A DNA stretch of 64,000 bases from Camarhynchus parvulus. Its lineage: Eukaryota; Chordata; Aves; Passeriformes; Thraupidae. The position numbers were made by a program, and so were the translations under genes. The stretch's first letter is position 1. Every line of letters starts with the position of its first letter. Location: positions 33,270,352 through 33,334,351 of the forward strand of contig NC_044601.1 of the NCBI RefSeq assembly GCF_901933205.1. The letters are read 5' to 3'. Below are positions 37,659 to 49,800 of this stretch, piece by piece. The notes beneath the pieces are model-generated. The model had not been told where the DNA came from. It saw nothing but the letters and a program-made list of their open reading frames with translations, and searched no databases.

Positions 37659-38635
37659 TGTCATGGTTTGACATTGACCAAACACCAGGCACTCACAAAG
37701 CTGCTCACTCACCCTCCCCCGCCACAGCTGGGCAGAGGATAGAATATATCAATGAAGGTTGTGTGAGTTATAGAGATACAAAGTGAATTTATTACTAACA
37801 AAGTCAGAGGAGGATAATGAGAAGTAAAATAAGCCCTTAAAAACACCTTTTCTTCTCTCAGCCTCTCCCTCCTTCCTACCCACAGAGCAGGGAGACAGGG
37901 CGGGGGGTTCTGGTCAGTTCATCACCCGAGGTTTTCTTCTGCTGCTCAGGGACAAGAATCCTTCCTGTGAGACCATGGGGCCCCTTCCCACAGGAGACAG
38001 TTCTCCGTGAACTTCTCAGCATGGCTCCAAATCTCTGAGCAGCAGTCCTCCCAAAACTGCTGCAACGTGACTCCCTGCCATGGGCACGCAGTCCTCCCAA
38101 AACTGCTGTGGCCTGGGTCACTCCTCCATGAGGTGCAGTTCTCCAAGGGCAGGCTGCTCCAGCCTGGATTCAGGGCCCCATCTCTCCACAGGGTCACAGC
38201 CTCCTCCCGGCACCCACCCACTCCAGCACTGACATCTCCCCCCTGGGCTGTGGGTGGATCTCTGCATCCCCCATGGATCCCCCTGGGCTGCAGAGGCACA
38301 GCTGCTTCACCGCGGTCTCACCACAGCCATGGTGCCCGGAGCAGCTCCTCTGCCGCCTTCTCCACTGACTTTGGTGTCTCCTTTGCTTCCCTCGCATGTT
38401 CTCACCTTCTTCTCTGGCTAGAACAAAAAACCTGTGCCTCCCTTTGGTTTGATTTTCCTCTTAAATATGTTATCACAGAGGGTTACCACCATCTCTTGTT
38501 GGCCAGAGGCACCCCCATCTTCAGAGCCATCGGGGATTGGATCTGCCGAACATGGGGGAAGCTTCCAGCAGCTTCTCACAGAAGCCACCTCTGTGGCCGC
38601 CCTGCTACCGAGAACCAGGCCATGAAAAACCAACA
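37659..38635 (-). mobile_element. Solo LTR (minus sense) inserted in CR1
   Basis: A 977-bp GC-rich LTR. On the minus strand it starts TGTTGGTTTTTCATGGCC and includes GTGAGAAGCTGCTGGAAGC and a TATTTAAGAGG TATA-like word. A canonical AATAAA (plus 37788-37793) follows, and the end reads GTCAAACCATGACA at 37659. It lacks retroviral genes, hence a solo LTR. A 21-bp internal direct repeat lies at 38042-38062 and 38088-38108. It shares long stretches, such as ATTTTACTTCTCATTATC next to the poly(A) region, with the plus-sense LTR at 45.5 kb. No clean target duplication is visible, but the CR1 codons overlap across the insertion, which implies a duplication of about 5-7 bp that has since mutated. Large open frames here (295 codons plus, 117 codons minus) are artefacts. 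Confidence 0.88.
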
Positions 38636-38950
38636 AAATACATTAAGTAAATTCGTAGATGATACTAAATTAGGAGGACTCTCAAGGGTGGACTCTCTCC
38701 AGGGTGGAGAGGCCTGGCAGAGAAATCTGGATAGACTAAGAATAGGAAGCTGGGCAATCACCAGCCATATGAAACATAAGAAAAGCAAATTCTCCACCTG
38801 GGATGGGACAATGCTGTTTATACCTACCTACATATATATATATGCGCATATATATATGTGCATATATTATACATACATACACATGGCAAGTTGAACAGGA
38901 TTCAGCAGTGCCCTGGCAGCCAGGAGGGCCAACCCTGTCCTGGGGTGCAT
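38636..38950 (+). pseudogene. CR1 LINE ORF2 fragment, right piece
   Basis: CR1 coding resumes directly after the LTR. TLSKFVDDTKLGG is encoded through 38678. The FVDD at 38652-38663 is the catalytic (F/Y)xDD motif of reverse transcriptase with both aspartates kept. LQGGEAWQRNLDRL and an ITSHMKHKKSKF region follow, matching the family's order after the active site. After a TA-rich microsatellite, TTCAGCAGTGCCCTGGCAGCC and GGCCAACCCTGTCCTGGGG correspond to the later CR1 block. It fades out near 38950. Read with 37376-37658, this is one element split by the LTR. Confidence 0.88.
38822..38884. repeat. TA/CATA microsatellite with a 24-bp palindrome
   Basis: The tract consists of CATATA, TATG and ATACATAC words. 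Positions 38834-38857, centred on GCGC, form a perfect 24-bp palindrome of alternating purine and pyrimidine. It sits inside the right CR1 piece, replacing or expanding coding sequence. Confidence 0.88.
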
Positions 38951-40246
38951 GTACATATTACTACTGATGCTTTCATATTTTAATAAATTTATAACAAAAC
39001 AAATGAGTCTTGAAAATTCATACCGCTTAGATATGAAAAATACATAGAATAATATACAAAGAAAGGACATTTTGTTTATATCTGTAGCCTTTTTTGTGGA
39101 AGTTACAGCCCATGATCTCCCCAGTACGTAAGAGGCAAACATGCTTTCTTTGGACAAAATTCTGTCATCTCCCTAAGTAGACAGAGATATCTTTATTACA
39201 GTCACTCAGTGTACCTGATGTTGGGTAAAGCCTCCAACATCCCCACATGCCATAAACCCTGGAAAGCTCTCATTTTCTATGGGGATACCAATGAAGACTT
39301 TGGGAAAAAAGGGTCAAAGAATGATGAATTTCTGCAGGTTTGATTCCTAGTCCCAGTATCTGTTAGCTACAGCCACCAACTGAAGGTGCATCCTTCTCAC
39401 AAATATTTGTTTCAAAGAGTTGAGTTTGAAAGCTGAGAATTTTAAAAATCCCTCAAAAATTCATAGGTAGACCATGTGGTCATTTGAACAGAGCACTTTC
39501 CAACTGCTATTATTGAAAGAGTTCTAGCATTATCTAAAACATGTTAGAAGTAAAATGGAATTATAATGGATCATAAACCATAAGTTTTTGCTGGACATTG
39601 GATGTTATTCATAACATTTCTCTGGAATGAGGTATCAAAATAATAATTAGCAGTGCAAAGAGAAATTCACAAGAGGCTGAGAGACAGGAAATTTCTTCAC
39701 CAAAACCTTTGGGCAGAGTTTCTAGTTTACATTCTGGAGTTCTGTAGGATAGATGTACTCTGGAGACACAAGCTTTATAGAGTAACCTCATGGAGTTACT
39801 GGAAATGCAGCGCAGAGAGCCTTTTTACTGACCTCCCTAACTGTCAGTTCAACAGTGCATTTCAGTAGCTCTGCCTCATTCAGCAGCTGGAGTGGTTAAT
39901 GTAGAGCTTGGAGTGGCAGCCCTAGACCTCCCTCCACATAACCTCTCAGGTCGAAACAGAGAGAGCAGTTCTGTCCTTCCTAATATCCCTGAATATAAAT
40001 CCTTTGCAGTTCAAGGACCGCTGTAAAAATTTCCTTTCTCACCAGGAAATTTTCTCTCCTGGCTTTGTAACAGTAAATGCCTTTTGCAAGCCTACAAGAG
40101 GGGGAAGAGAAGATTGATGTGCCTACAAGGCATTAATATAGTCATAATTAGAAGGATTTATATAGTTTTTAAATAGGAAGCCACTACATTAACTTTTTCA
40201 GCATTTACTTTGTAAGTTTATAATTCCAAGCTGGACACATAGACAA
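38951..40246. other. AT-rich unique sequence, no gene seen
   Basis: No recognisable gene or repeat family. Confidence 0.5.

Positions 40247-40306
<60 letters not shown>
40247..40306. repeat. (GATA)n tetranucleotide microsatellite
   Basis: About 15 uninterrupted GATA/ATAG units, followed by a GAGACACACAGAGACAGAC tail. Uninterrupted tracts of this length are normally highly polymorphic. Confidence 0.97.
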
Positions 40307-40307
<1 letters not shown>

Positions 40308-43300
40308 GAGACACACAGAGACAGACATAATTTTGATGATTGAAATTAATTTAAAATTTTAAAATTTAAAAATCCAATGGACCTCTCTGCTGAGTATTTC
40401 TGGCTTCAAATACACATCTAAATCAAACACATATATCAGCACATAATATGTGCATGCTGGTATGTGTAATTTTTTTCTATCATACCATAGGTTATGCTAA
40501 ATTTTCTTAAATAGTGTTAAGTACTAAAGTTCATTTTCATTCCACTTGGAATATAACACAGTAAAATATATTTTCAGGGAGCTTGTTTTACTCAAACATT
40601 TGATTTCATGGGAAAAAGATGAATAGTTTTGAAAACTGACTAAAATATCCTCAAAGTCAGGTCTTATTTTTAGCCATGCCTTTAGTCATTTGTTCACAAT
40701 GAGTAACACAGCTCCCTCCAACCAGTCAAAACAAAATGAATAAGAGCAGCAAAACTGAGCCCTGAAAATCTGATGTGAATAATTTTATTTTTGAGGATTT
40801 TGTTGTAATTCATGTCTGTCAAAATGATATAAAAACGTCCTTGTCATTATAGTCAACATACACAGTACTTAGCTTGTTCTCATTCGTATTACTACTTCTA
40901 TTTTTAAAGCTAAGCAAGTGCACAAATTGGTATTTGAAATAGTAACTATTTCTGAGAAAAATAAATTAACTGTAATTAATTTCATTCCTGGATAACTGTA
41001 ATTAATTTTCTCCCTGGAAATCCTACAGGGTCGTTAGGTCCACAAAGAGGAAAAATGGTATCACAAATATGGATAAATTCTTATGTGAATATCATTCACA
41101 AAAATTTCCATGGATCAAGCCAAAGATTTCTGGTAAACTTTATATTTGTGAATAATTCCAGTCAAAACCTAGAATTAAATACATGTTATTGTAGAGTTAG
41201 AGAGAGAAACTGGAAATTAGACTCTGGAGTGAAACGATTTATGTCTCTGTAGGCAGCCTAACCCTCATCACTAAAGTGTGTTACATCATTTTGCTTCCAT
41301 GTGTGAAGACCTCTACCTCTTTTAAAGGTCCAGTTCGCATCTTATACTCTGGCTTTCCAGCATAGTAAGGTCAGCTCTGAATACTGAGGTCCTGGCACTT
41401 AAATCATATTTTCTATGTAAAAAAGTAACTGAAATAAGCCCAAACCAGTAATAATTTGAGCGAGTTACAGAACTGACAGTTCAGGGAAGAAATTATTTTT
41501 TCACCTACACATCCTTTACCTACCTTCTTGGGTCCTTCAGACAACCTACACTGCTAATTCTTTCCCCAGGACGCTTTGTGACAAGCTGTGTTGAATCTTC
41601 AGGTCTCTCTTAAATCTCTGTTCTTGCTGCTTATAGTGCTGACCTTGTTTAGCCACAAGCAGAACCTAAAAACACAGTGCCTACTTCCAAAACTTGCTGA
41701 CAATTAAAACTGCTTTCCTTCCACTGAAGGAAAGCACTGCCGTTTTCAGCTTGCATCTCACTGGCAAGTAAAGCTAGATGCATTGATGTATCCTAATAAA
41801 ATATACAAAAATAATCTAATGCATGGAGCAAGAAACAGGAAGAAATGCTGCATTTGTATGCAGTTAATTATTTTCAAGAAGCTTTTAGAAATAGGGAATG
41901 TAGTGTTGCAAAGACTTCTTTATTTGTAGCAGTGTGTTCAGCTTGTCTAGCTGAATATAATATAGCTCTGTTGTGCATCTTTTAGATACAATCTCTTTTA
42001 TCAACAGTAAAAAAGGAACTCCTCTTTTACTGGCTAAATGTGGGCAACGAATACCCTTGCCTTGTGACGAAGGAAACCTGAACATCATATGTCACCAGGT
42101 GCACAGATTGTCCATCTTCAGTGTTCTGGTTAGATAACAATTTTGTGCCCAGTTCATGGCCCTGGTTGTGGATATCATAAAGGAGAAAACTTCCTGTGAT
42201 AGTAAGTGGTATTTTGGGGAAAAATCTGAGAGGAAAGGCAGTCAATTTGAAGTGGTCTGTATTGTTATAATAACAATTTTAGGGTATTCTCTGGTGTGAA
42301 AATAAAAATCCAGACTTAATCATATAAGGCCTTCACCAGAATAAATCTTCAGAAGTAGATCTTCCACAAACATAGCATATACAAGACAGAAATTAAGAGA
42401 TACTTAAAAAGTCTATGTGCGGTGATTGAGCTCACAGGAACAAGATATCTATGCAATGATTGCTAAAGAGCTTAAGTGGCAGTGAGCCTTTCTGGATTTT
42501 GACCTAAACTTGGCTCCTCGGGGCTCTGATCCATTAACCTGTACCACTGCGAAAATTAAAATTATGCCAGTTTTAGCCCAAAAACCTAATTTACTTATCA
42601 CATTAGAGACAAGTGCAAAACCAGTTCACGAGTCTGCATTAGCCAGTGACAAATGTGGCTACAGTGCTGCCTCAGTTTTGTTCAGACCCTACAACTCCTT
42701 GCAGTCTGGGGCACAGAAAGCAGGTAAACATTCTGGCACTTTCAGCATGATTGTGCTGTGGATCCTCCGATGGATGTGCCAATGGAGCTTCCTCCTCACA
42801 GTGGTAAGGGCATTGTTCATCAGGATGAACACAAACACTTCTCAGAGGCCTCATTTGCTTAGCCTTAAACATGGCAGAATGTTTGCTGTCCCCACTAGCC
42901 TAAACCACAGCTCAATGATCGTCACAGATACAGCTCTGAACCTGGCATGAGCCAGAGTGTACTGTGCTTTATGAAAATATTTCCAAGTTTTACTTACAAT
43001 CTTGAGCTGCAACTGGAAAACTAGTAAAATATTTTGAGGGAAAAGAAAAACTTTTAATACTGTTTTCTAACAGTTCTTGCTAAACAAGCTATTAAAATAT
43101 TCTTGATAGTATGAAAAAAGTATATTTTAAACTCCAAGCATAGTGTTGCAACTAATATGAACAGGAACTTCTGCCAAACTGCAATGGATATGTTAAAGCT
43201 GATTCCACACAAATTTGCACTTTTCTTGCTTGAAAATGTCTGAGGGGACTGTGGTATAAAAACACAGAAATACTATAAGGTACACAAAAAAATACAGGTA

Positions 43301-45518
43301 TGATGATCAGTACGTTCAAGAAATAGTCAGATGGTATAAAAGTGTTTAACAATGTTATCTTCACAGACTGATTAGGCTCTTTATGGTTATACTGGAAAAT
43401 TTAGATTGCACTCCATTACTTTGTGCAATAACAGGATTCTGATATTATCATTGCAGTAATCCCGTTGCCTTGCATTCTAATTTCTGATTTATGATCTATT
43501 TATTGAAGTATCTTCAAATCAATTTATTTAGATAAACTGTCTTCATGCAGAAGGAATGCTTCTCATATACTTGGGAGCATGACATTTTATTACAGAAATG
43601 GTCATTTTGTTTTTACACATTCTGTAAATCAGAATTCTTCAATTTACTCTAGAAAAGTTAAGCTAGATACATTTCTCAGATATTTGAAGTTTTCTTGATG
43701 CTTAACCTCTTCCATTCTGAGATTAATTTTAAAAATAGGACTTCATTTTGCAGTTTCAATAGATGAAGGATGAGCTCTTGCCAGGTAGTATTATTGTCTT
43801 CATGGTCCTTATTTCAACTGTGGAGAACCTGAGACGGTTGCTTTTGCTGAGCTCTTCTTCTGGGATGGGAGAAGAGGCGATGTTTCATGGGTATAAAAGA
43901 TATGCCAGTGGAAAGAATAATTCTGATTGTGCTGTTGCTGGGTGGGGAGGTGGGAAGTCTTCCAAAAGGCATTTCCAGAGAGTCAAGAACTACAAGCTGC
44001 CTGCTGAGGAGCCATTATGCCCAGTGCCTCCACAAGAAATCAGATTCAACTACATCTAAAATTAATAAATATTGCCATCTCCTTCAAACACATAAGCAAA
44101 TTATATTACAAGATGCAAAAATAATATTCAGAAGATTTCAAAAATATTTGTTTTAGTGAACATTTATATTTTAATGCACAAATTTTTTTAAATTAATACC
44201 AATTGTAAATCCCACTATGCACCAGCCTACCCATCTTTGAAAGTGTAGAGTTAATTTCTCTTCTATATTAGTTCAACACGTGTTCTATGAATAAATAGTG
44301 TGAAAGTCTAAGATTATACTTAGAAACTAGATGTAACTATTTGCACTTGAGAAGCTAAATTTCCCTAAGATAACGGACATTACAACTTTGCAAGTGTCTA
44401 ACTGCAGGAAGCAGTGTGAAATTTTGTGGGGAAGTATTCCATAATTAGTGGTCCATAAAAAAAATTGCTGAGCTAGCTCACCGAATTATGATTTACCATG
44501 CTTGAAAGTCAAGGTTTTCTTACTAAATGGGTAAGGAAAGAGATAGTAGAGTACAAGGCATACACATTATAAAATGAGACTTTTCTGTAAAAAGCCCAAG
44601 GGTTCTGGGATTCTCTTGACATGAAGTAGCTCTAATGCCATCCTTTTTCTCACAAATCAGAAGTTTTCTGGTTAAGTCTGACTAAGTTCCTCAAAGTTCA
44701 GAGGGAACCTTAGACTTCTCTGGACAAACTTTGTCCTGCTGCTCCTTAGATTTTTGATAAATTGCAAAACTCTTCTTCTAAATAAGCTATCTTTTATTAA
44801 TGTCTGGGGTTTTTTTGGTAGGAATTACTTGAATCCTTCTCCTTCAGCATTTTCCATTAGCATGGGTGAACATTCATGATTAAGTAGGATGCCTGGTTAG
44901 GACAAGATTAAGAAATATCAGATCTAAAATCAATTTGAGTAACCTGAGAGTCATAGGAAAAAAAGGAAATAACTGTGTGTGAGGTACATGTTGATAACTC
45001 AAACATATGAAACAGTTTTCCCTTAATTTTTCATTTAATTTATAACTTAGATATTGGGGAGTGGTGTTAATGTAAAAATCAATGTAGTAAGATATTTGTG
45101 GTTTTCACTGCAATAATGTAATTTGGAGGTATATTTTACTTTGTGGTTTAGAAACAAAATATTATCCTTGTATGGGCTTTTAGTAGAGAAACTCTTTTTG
45201 AATGCATCACTTCATATTTTTCATTGACAGAAAAATCTTTAAACTCCATGTCAGGCCAAATCAGTAATCAGTGTTGGTTTGTTATGTATTTGCTCCCTGA
45301 ACCCTTGTTAGAACCAGAAAGGGCTTCAGATGTTTAGCATATTTACACTTCCTACCTGTAAGTGCCATTAAACATTGATTATATTGTGGTAAACTGCATA
45401 TGTAAATAAATGACGTTATCTGGGAACACTGATATTTTTTCAAGTATGAAACCACTAATTTCAGAGATACTAAGAAAATACTTGAAAACTATTCTGATGT
45501 CTGACTGAATCCCTGCTC
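40307..45518. other. AT-rich unique sequence, no gene seen
   Basis: No gene supported. The 146-codon frame at 42510-42950 (plus) has no recognised domain. Two overlapping frames at 43763-44059 and 43887-44156 are discussed as a finding, because the second begins with a signal-peptide-like stretch. Confidence 0.45.
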
Positions 45519-46593
45519 TGCTGGGTTGGTGTGGCCAGGGTTGGTAGCAGGGGGCTACACTGGAGATTTGTGTGAGAGGTTGCCAGAAGCTTCCTCCATG
45601 TCCTGCACAGCCATTGCCAGCTGGCTCCAGGATGGATGTTCTGCTGGCCAAGGCCAAGGCAATCAGAAATTGTGGTAATACCTCTGTGATTTAAGGAAAG
45701 GCTATGGTACAGATGTTGTTGTTGCCAGAGAAGAGTGAAGTGAGTGTATATGAGAGGAACAGCCCTGCAGACACCAAGGTCAGTGAAGAAGAAGGGGCAG
45801 GAGGTGCTCCAGGCACAGAGCTGGGATTCTCCTGCAGCCCCTGGTGCAGACCATGGTGAAGCAGCTGTGCCCCTGCAGCCCATGGAGGTCCATGGGGATG
45901 CTGACATCCACCCACAGCCCGTGGAGGAGCCCCAGGTTGGAGCAGGTGGATGCCTGGGAGGAGGCTGTGAGCCTTTGGGAGGCCTGTGCTGGACCAGGCT
46001 CCTGACATGGGCCTGAAGACCAGCGGACAGAGCCCAGGCTGGAACAGATCTCCTGGCAGGACTTGTGACCCTGTGGGGGACCCATGCTGGAGCGGGCTGT
46101 GCCTGAAGGACTGCAGCCTGTGGAACAGCGACCCATGTTGAAGCAGTTTGTGGAGAATGTTGCCAATGTGATGGACTCCTGCTGGAGAAGTAGTCCACCA
46201 TTAGAGAGACGCCAGAGTAGTGCAGAGTAGTGAAAGAGCTCCTCTCCCTGAGCAGTGTCAGGAACATGTGATGAATTGAGCGTAGCCCTCATTTCCCCTT
46301 TCTCTGTGCTGCTGGTAGGAAGTAGAATCCTGGAAGGAGGAAGGGGTGGGGGAAGGGCATTTTTAAGATTTATTTTACTTCTCATTATCTTGCTTTGATT
46401 TTGTTAGAATTAAATTCAATACCCCAAGTGGAGTCCCTTTTGCCCAGGATGGTATTTGATGAGTGATCTCTCCCAGAACTCATCTCAACTCCTGAACCTT
46501 TGTTAAATTTTGTCTTCCCTGTGCACCCGCACAAGGGAATGATAGAGCAGTTTTGGGGAGTGCCAGGCATACACCCAGGGTCAGTCCACTACA
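45519..46593 (+). mobile_element. Solo LTR (plus sense), same group as the 37.7-kb LTR
   Basis: Starts TGCTGGGTTGGTGTGGCC, runs through GGTTGGTAGCAGGGGGC, GAAGCTTCCTCCATGTCC, GGCCAAGGCCAAGGCAATCAG, the GATTTAAGG TATA-like word and repeated 'GGAACAG/GAAGCAG' words, then ATTTTACTTCTCATTATC before a decayed poly(A) signal (AATTAAA). The U5 ends GTGCCAGGCATACACCCAGG and ...CCACTACA at 46593. The LTR is 1075 bp and GC-rich, with no internal retroviral genes. It is the plus-sense counterpart of the minus-sense LTR at 37659-38635. No convincing target duplication is seen. Its right edge directly abuts a CR1 tail. Large minus frames of 265 codons (45470-46267) and 201 codons (45780-46385) are antisense to the LTR and are not genes. 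Confidence 0.88.
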
Positions 46594-46809
46594 GAAGCTA
46601 TCACAAAAAACATGAGGCACTGGAACAGGTTCTCCATGGAAGTAGTCACAGCACCAGCCTTTCAGAGTTCAAGAAACTTTGGAATAATGCTCTTGGGCAC
46701 ATGTGCTCTTAGCGATGGCACTGTGACTCCAGCAGGGGCTGGAGTTGGATTGGATGATCCTTGGAGGTCCCTTCCAATTCAGCAATTTCTGTAATTCTGT
46801 GATTCTATT
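46594..46809 (+). mobile_element. CR1 LINE 3' tail
   Basis: In plus orientation it reads ATGAGGCACTGGAACAGG, GGAAGTAGTCACAGCACC, TTGGATTGGATGATCCTTGG and GGTCCCTTCCAATTCAGC, then the terminal AATTCTGTGATTCTAT repeat that marks the CR1 3' end. Its 5' edge coincides with the LTR end at 46593. The LTR may have inserted in it with loss of the left part, or the CR1 may simply be 5'-truncated close to that point. Confidence 0.92.
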
Positions 46810-49800
46810 TACCACACACAGATTTTGGCTTTTGAAAGCTGCTGAGGGAAGGCACTTTAAAATAAGATTCTGTGCTCTTCTGGTACACAGTGTTTACATC
46901 AATGTTATATAATCCTATAAATACAGGTCACTGCTTTTGAGGCAGTGACATCAGGGTGTGCTTCTTTCACCCAGATCTTTATAGCACCACCACCAACCTG
47001 GTGGCTGTGTGTCTAAGCAGTAAACATTGTACTTCTGCTCAAAATAGGAAAAATATTCAGTGTTCCCTGCTGAAAAATCTGCCTAAACTCTTAATCTCAG
47101 TTTCCCTTATAGCAATAAACCATAATGAATTCTATGAAGTATAATGAGAAGATATTCAAATCAGATTGTTAGTTTCATACAACAATGAAACGTTGATTAA
47201 AAATTACATAGCAATTAGTAAAAGCAAAACTGGCACTAATCACTTTACATGTCAATGGTTTACCAAGGTGACCTTAAAAGAAAAGAGCTGAAGATATTTG
47301 AGGGTTTCAGACAGTGGAACTTGGCCTCTTTAAAAGCTTGATCGGATTTCTTTAAACTCATGCTTTGCCTCAAAAAGAGAAAAATCATGTGATTACATGC
47401 GCAACATAGTTATTCTAGTACTACCTACACATTCTGGACTGCCTGTAATAAATAGTCTCTTAAGTACCTAAAGGGATCAATGTTTTCATTCTGCATGGAT
47501 TCTGCAAATGCAGATGTTATAGGCTGCTTTCACACTCTTCAAAAAGCAAACTGAAAATTCAAGGTTGCTTATTCCTATGACGGTACTAAAATTATTTTAT
47601 AAAAAATAGTTTTCTGGTTTTGCACAAATGCATTGAAAATTTTAATAACAGTGAGCACAGAATGCCTGAGACAAAACTGCTTGTACAACAAATGATCTTT
47701 CTTCACTGTCTTAATAATAGAGAACAATAATAACAACCAGCCTAGCTAGCCTATTAGCTGGCTTTGTTTCTTGTTTCTTTTTAGGCTTGAGAGAGTGAAA
47801 ATTTAGCACAAAACTAGATGAGTTGTAAACATTTCAGGGTTTTTTTCTGGTTACAATTCTACAAAATTTGACAGTGTAGACAGTGATTTCATTGGGTTTT
47901 ATCTATATAAGGGGAACCCAGAGAAGTGAAGTCTCCTGTGGACACTGGATTGATTAGGTCCTGTTTTCCTCTAAAGTAAGCTGCTTCTGCACGGACTTTA
48001 TGGGCAAATAATTGAAAGTAACTAAGTTACCATGGCTTAATGACACATCGCTTGTCAACCAAGCCAAAACAGATCACCATGTCTATGTCTCTACCTCTCT
48101 GCAAGAAAGAAATGAGCGTGTTTGCTCGCACCATCATTTCCTTCATTAACCTAACCCATCATCAGTGTCTGGCAGGATCGTTTCACACACTCAGTCATGG
48201 ATTTTTTATAAGCAATAACTTGGTTCAAAATCTCATAGAATGAATTCTTGATTTAAAACCAAAGCTGTATCTGTATCCATTTCATTTCATATACTGTTTT
48301 TTTTGTGGCAGTTATGGATATCTTGGGACAGTATGGTTTTGCCCATTCTCACAGCTGCTAAAAAAACTTGGCTATGCATTCAACAACACCATCTATTGAG
48401 GGAAGACACATTATGAGATGCAACAAATATATAAAAGACACTTAGAAAAGAATACACTGATGTAAAAATTTGAGGAATAGTCTATAAAAACAAATCATAT
48501 TTTATATGCAATGTGTGAAATGAATAGATCAGTGCTGGAAAAAAAATCCATAACACTTTAAAAGGAGTATTTCCCCTTTTTAGTTATCCTCTTTATTTCA
48601 AGCCACCTAATAAGTTAGAATCAGTCTGAATAAAATAAACTTAAAAAAAAATTAAATATATAAAACCGCAAGCCGTCCTCAGGACTACAGCAGAATATTG
48701 CACATTCTACCAATAAAGTTTACAATAAGCAATGTTTGTGTAGAACTGGATAAAGGTTTATAAGTCCCAGTACTTGTCCTTCTTTGTCCAAGTGTGTCAT
48801 TGGCTTAATGTAAGTTATTAACTCTCCTTGCAAATGTTTTGTAATAATCTACAGGACTCAGTCCTGTACTATGAAAATTCATAACTAATGATTAAAATTC
48901 ACAGTATTGTTTTCAAAATCTGAGTCAGGAACTCACCAGATCTTACTTAACATCACAAAGTTCTATATTAGTCTTTCACTGTTGCAATGAAAAATACCTC
49001 AGGCAGGGATTAGTGCTATGCTATGTTAAAAAGAAAAGGACACAATGTAAAGATTAGTTTTGAAGAATGTCTGTTTTCTAGTGAAAAACAACCCTCAAAA
49101 ATGTTACACAGCTGTTAGGCAAGACAAGGAACCAGAGGAAAAATGATTTAGTGCTCTGCGACTGGTAGAAGATCAGTCTAGACGCTTTATGAAGACCAGA
49201 TGCTGACAACAGTGTTATGTTTGTCACTCTTTTTTATAGCAGTGCTAAATGACCCCAGGTATTCCCATGAGTAAACTACTTCTAGAGAATTCCCACTTGA
49301 TAAGAGAAATGACAACTCAGGTGTGCCTTTTATCTTTCTGCTTCTTGTGAATTGTCAAGCTGCAGGTACTTAGTGAGACTGCAAGACTTTATTACTTGAG
49401 GTATCAAAGAAGATAGGAATAAAAAAAAAGGAACACTTCCGTTCTGTTGCCATGTAGATGCAGATAAGAGAATGATTGCCTTTTGTGTGATTATATGCTA
49501 GCTAACTTTAGCAGCGGTATCTAGTTCATTGAAGGTGGTAGGGACGTGGTCAGAAATTTTTCCAAATGGACAGCCTGCCCCACACTACTTGTGATGCCAG
49601 AGATGTGCTTATGGGGCATCTGAGCTGGCAGCCCTGAAGCTGCAGTCACACCTCCCAGTGCAAATGACCCTTATCCTCAGTCAGATGTGGAGGTTTACTG
49701 GTTCAGTGGTTGTTTCTGTACGTTTGTAACATCAGCCTACCCAAGATTTTGCTAAGAGGCTTCTCAATGTGCAGGAAAAAGAAAAATTCACTTGGGTGAA

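Noticed and set aside
42510..42950. 146-codon plus-strand frame outside recognised repeats
   Set aside because: No domain, no plausible promoter or splice context, and amino-acid content is unremarkable; length is possible by chance in 64 kb and six frames.
45470..46385. Minus-strand open frames of 265 and 201 codons
   Set aside because: They lie antisense within the plus-sense LTR, whose GC-rich repeats keep frames open; no known protein domain is present.
45509..46604. ATCCC / ATCAC as a target duplication of the plus-sense LTR
   Set aside because: It would require LTR ends lying outside the TG...CA termini and matches at only four of five bases.
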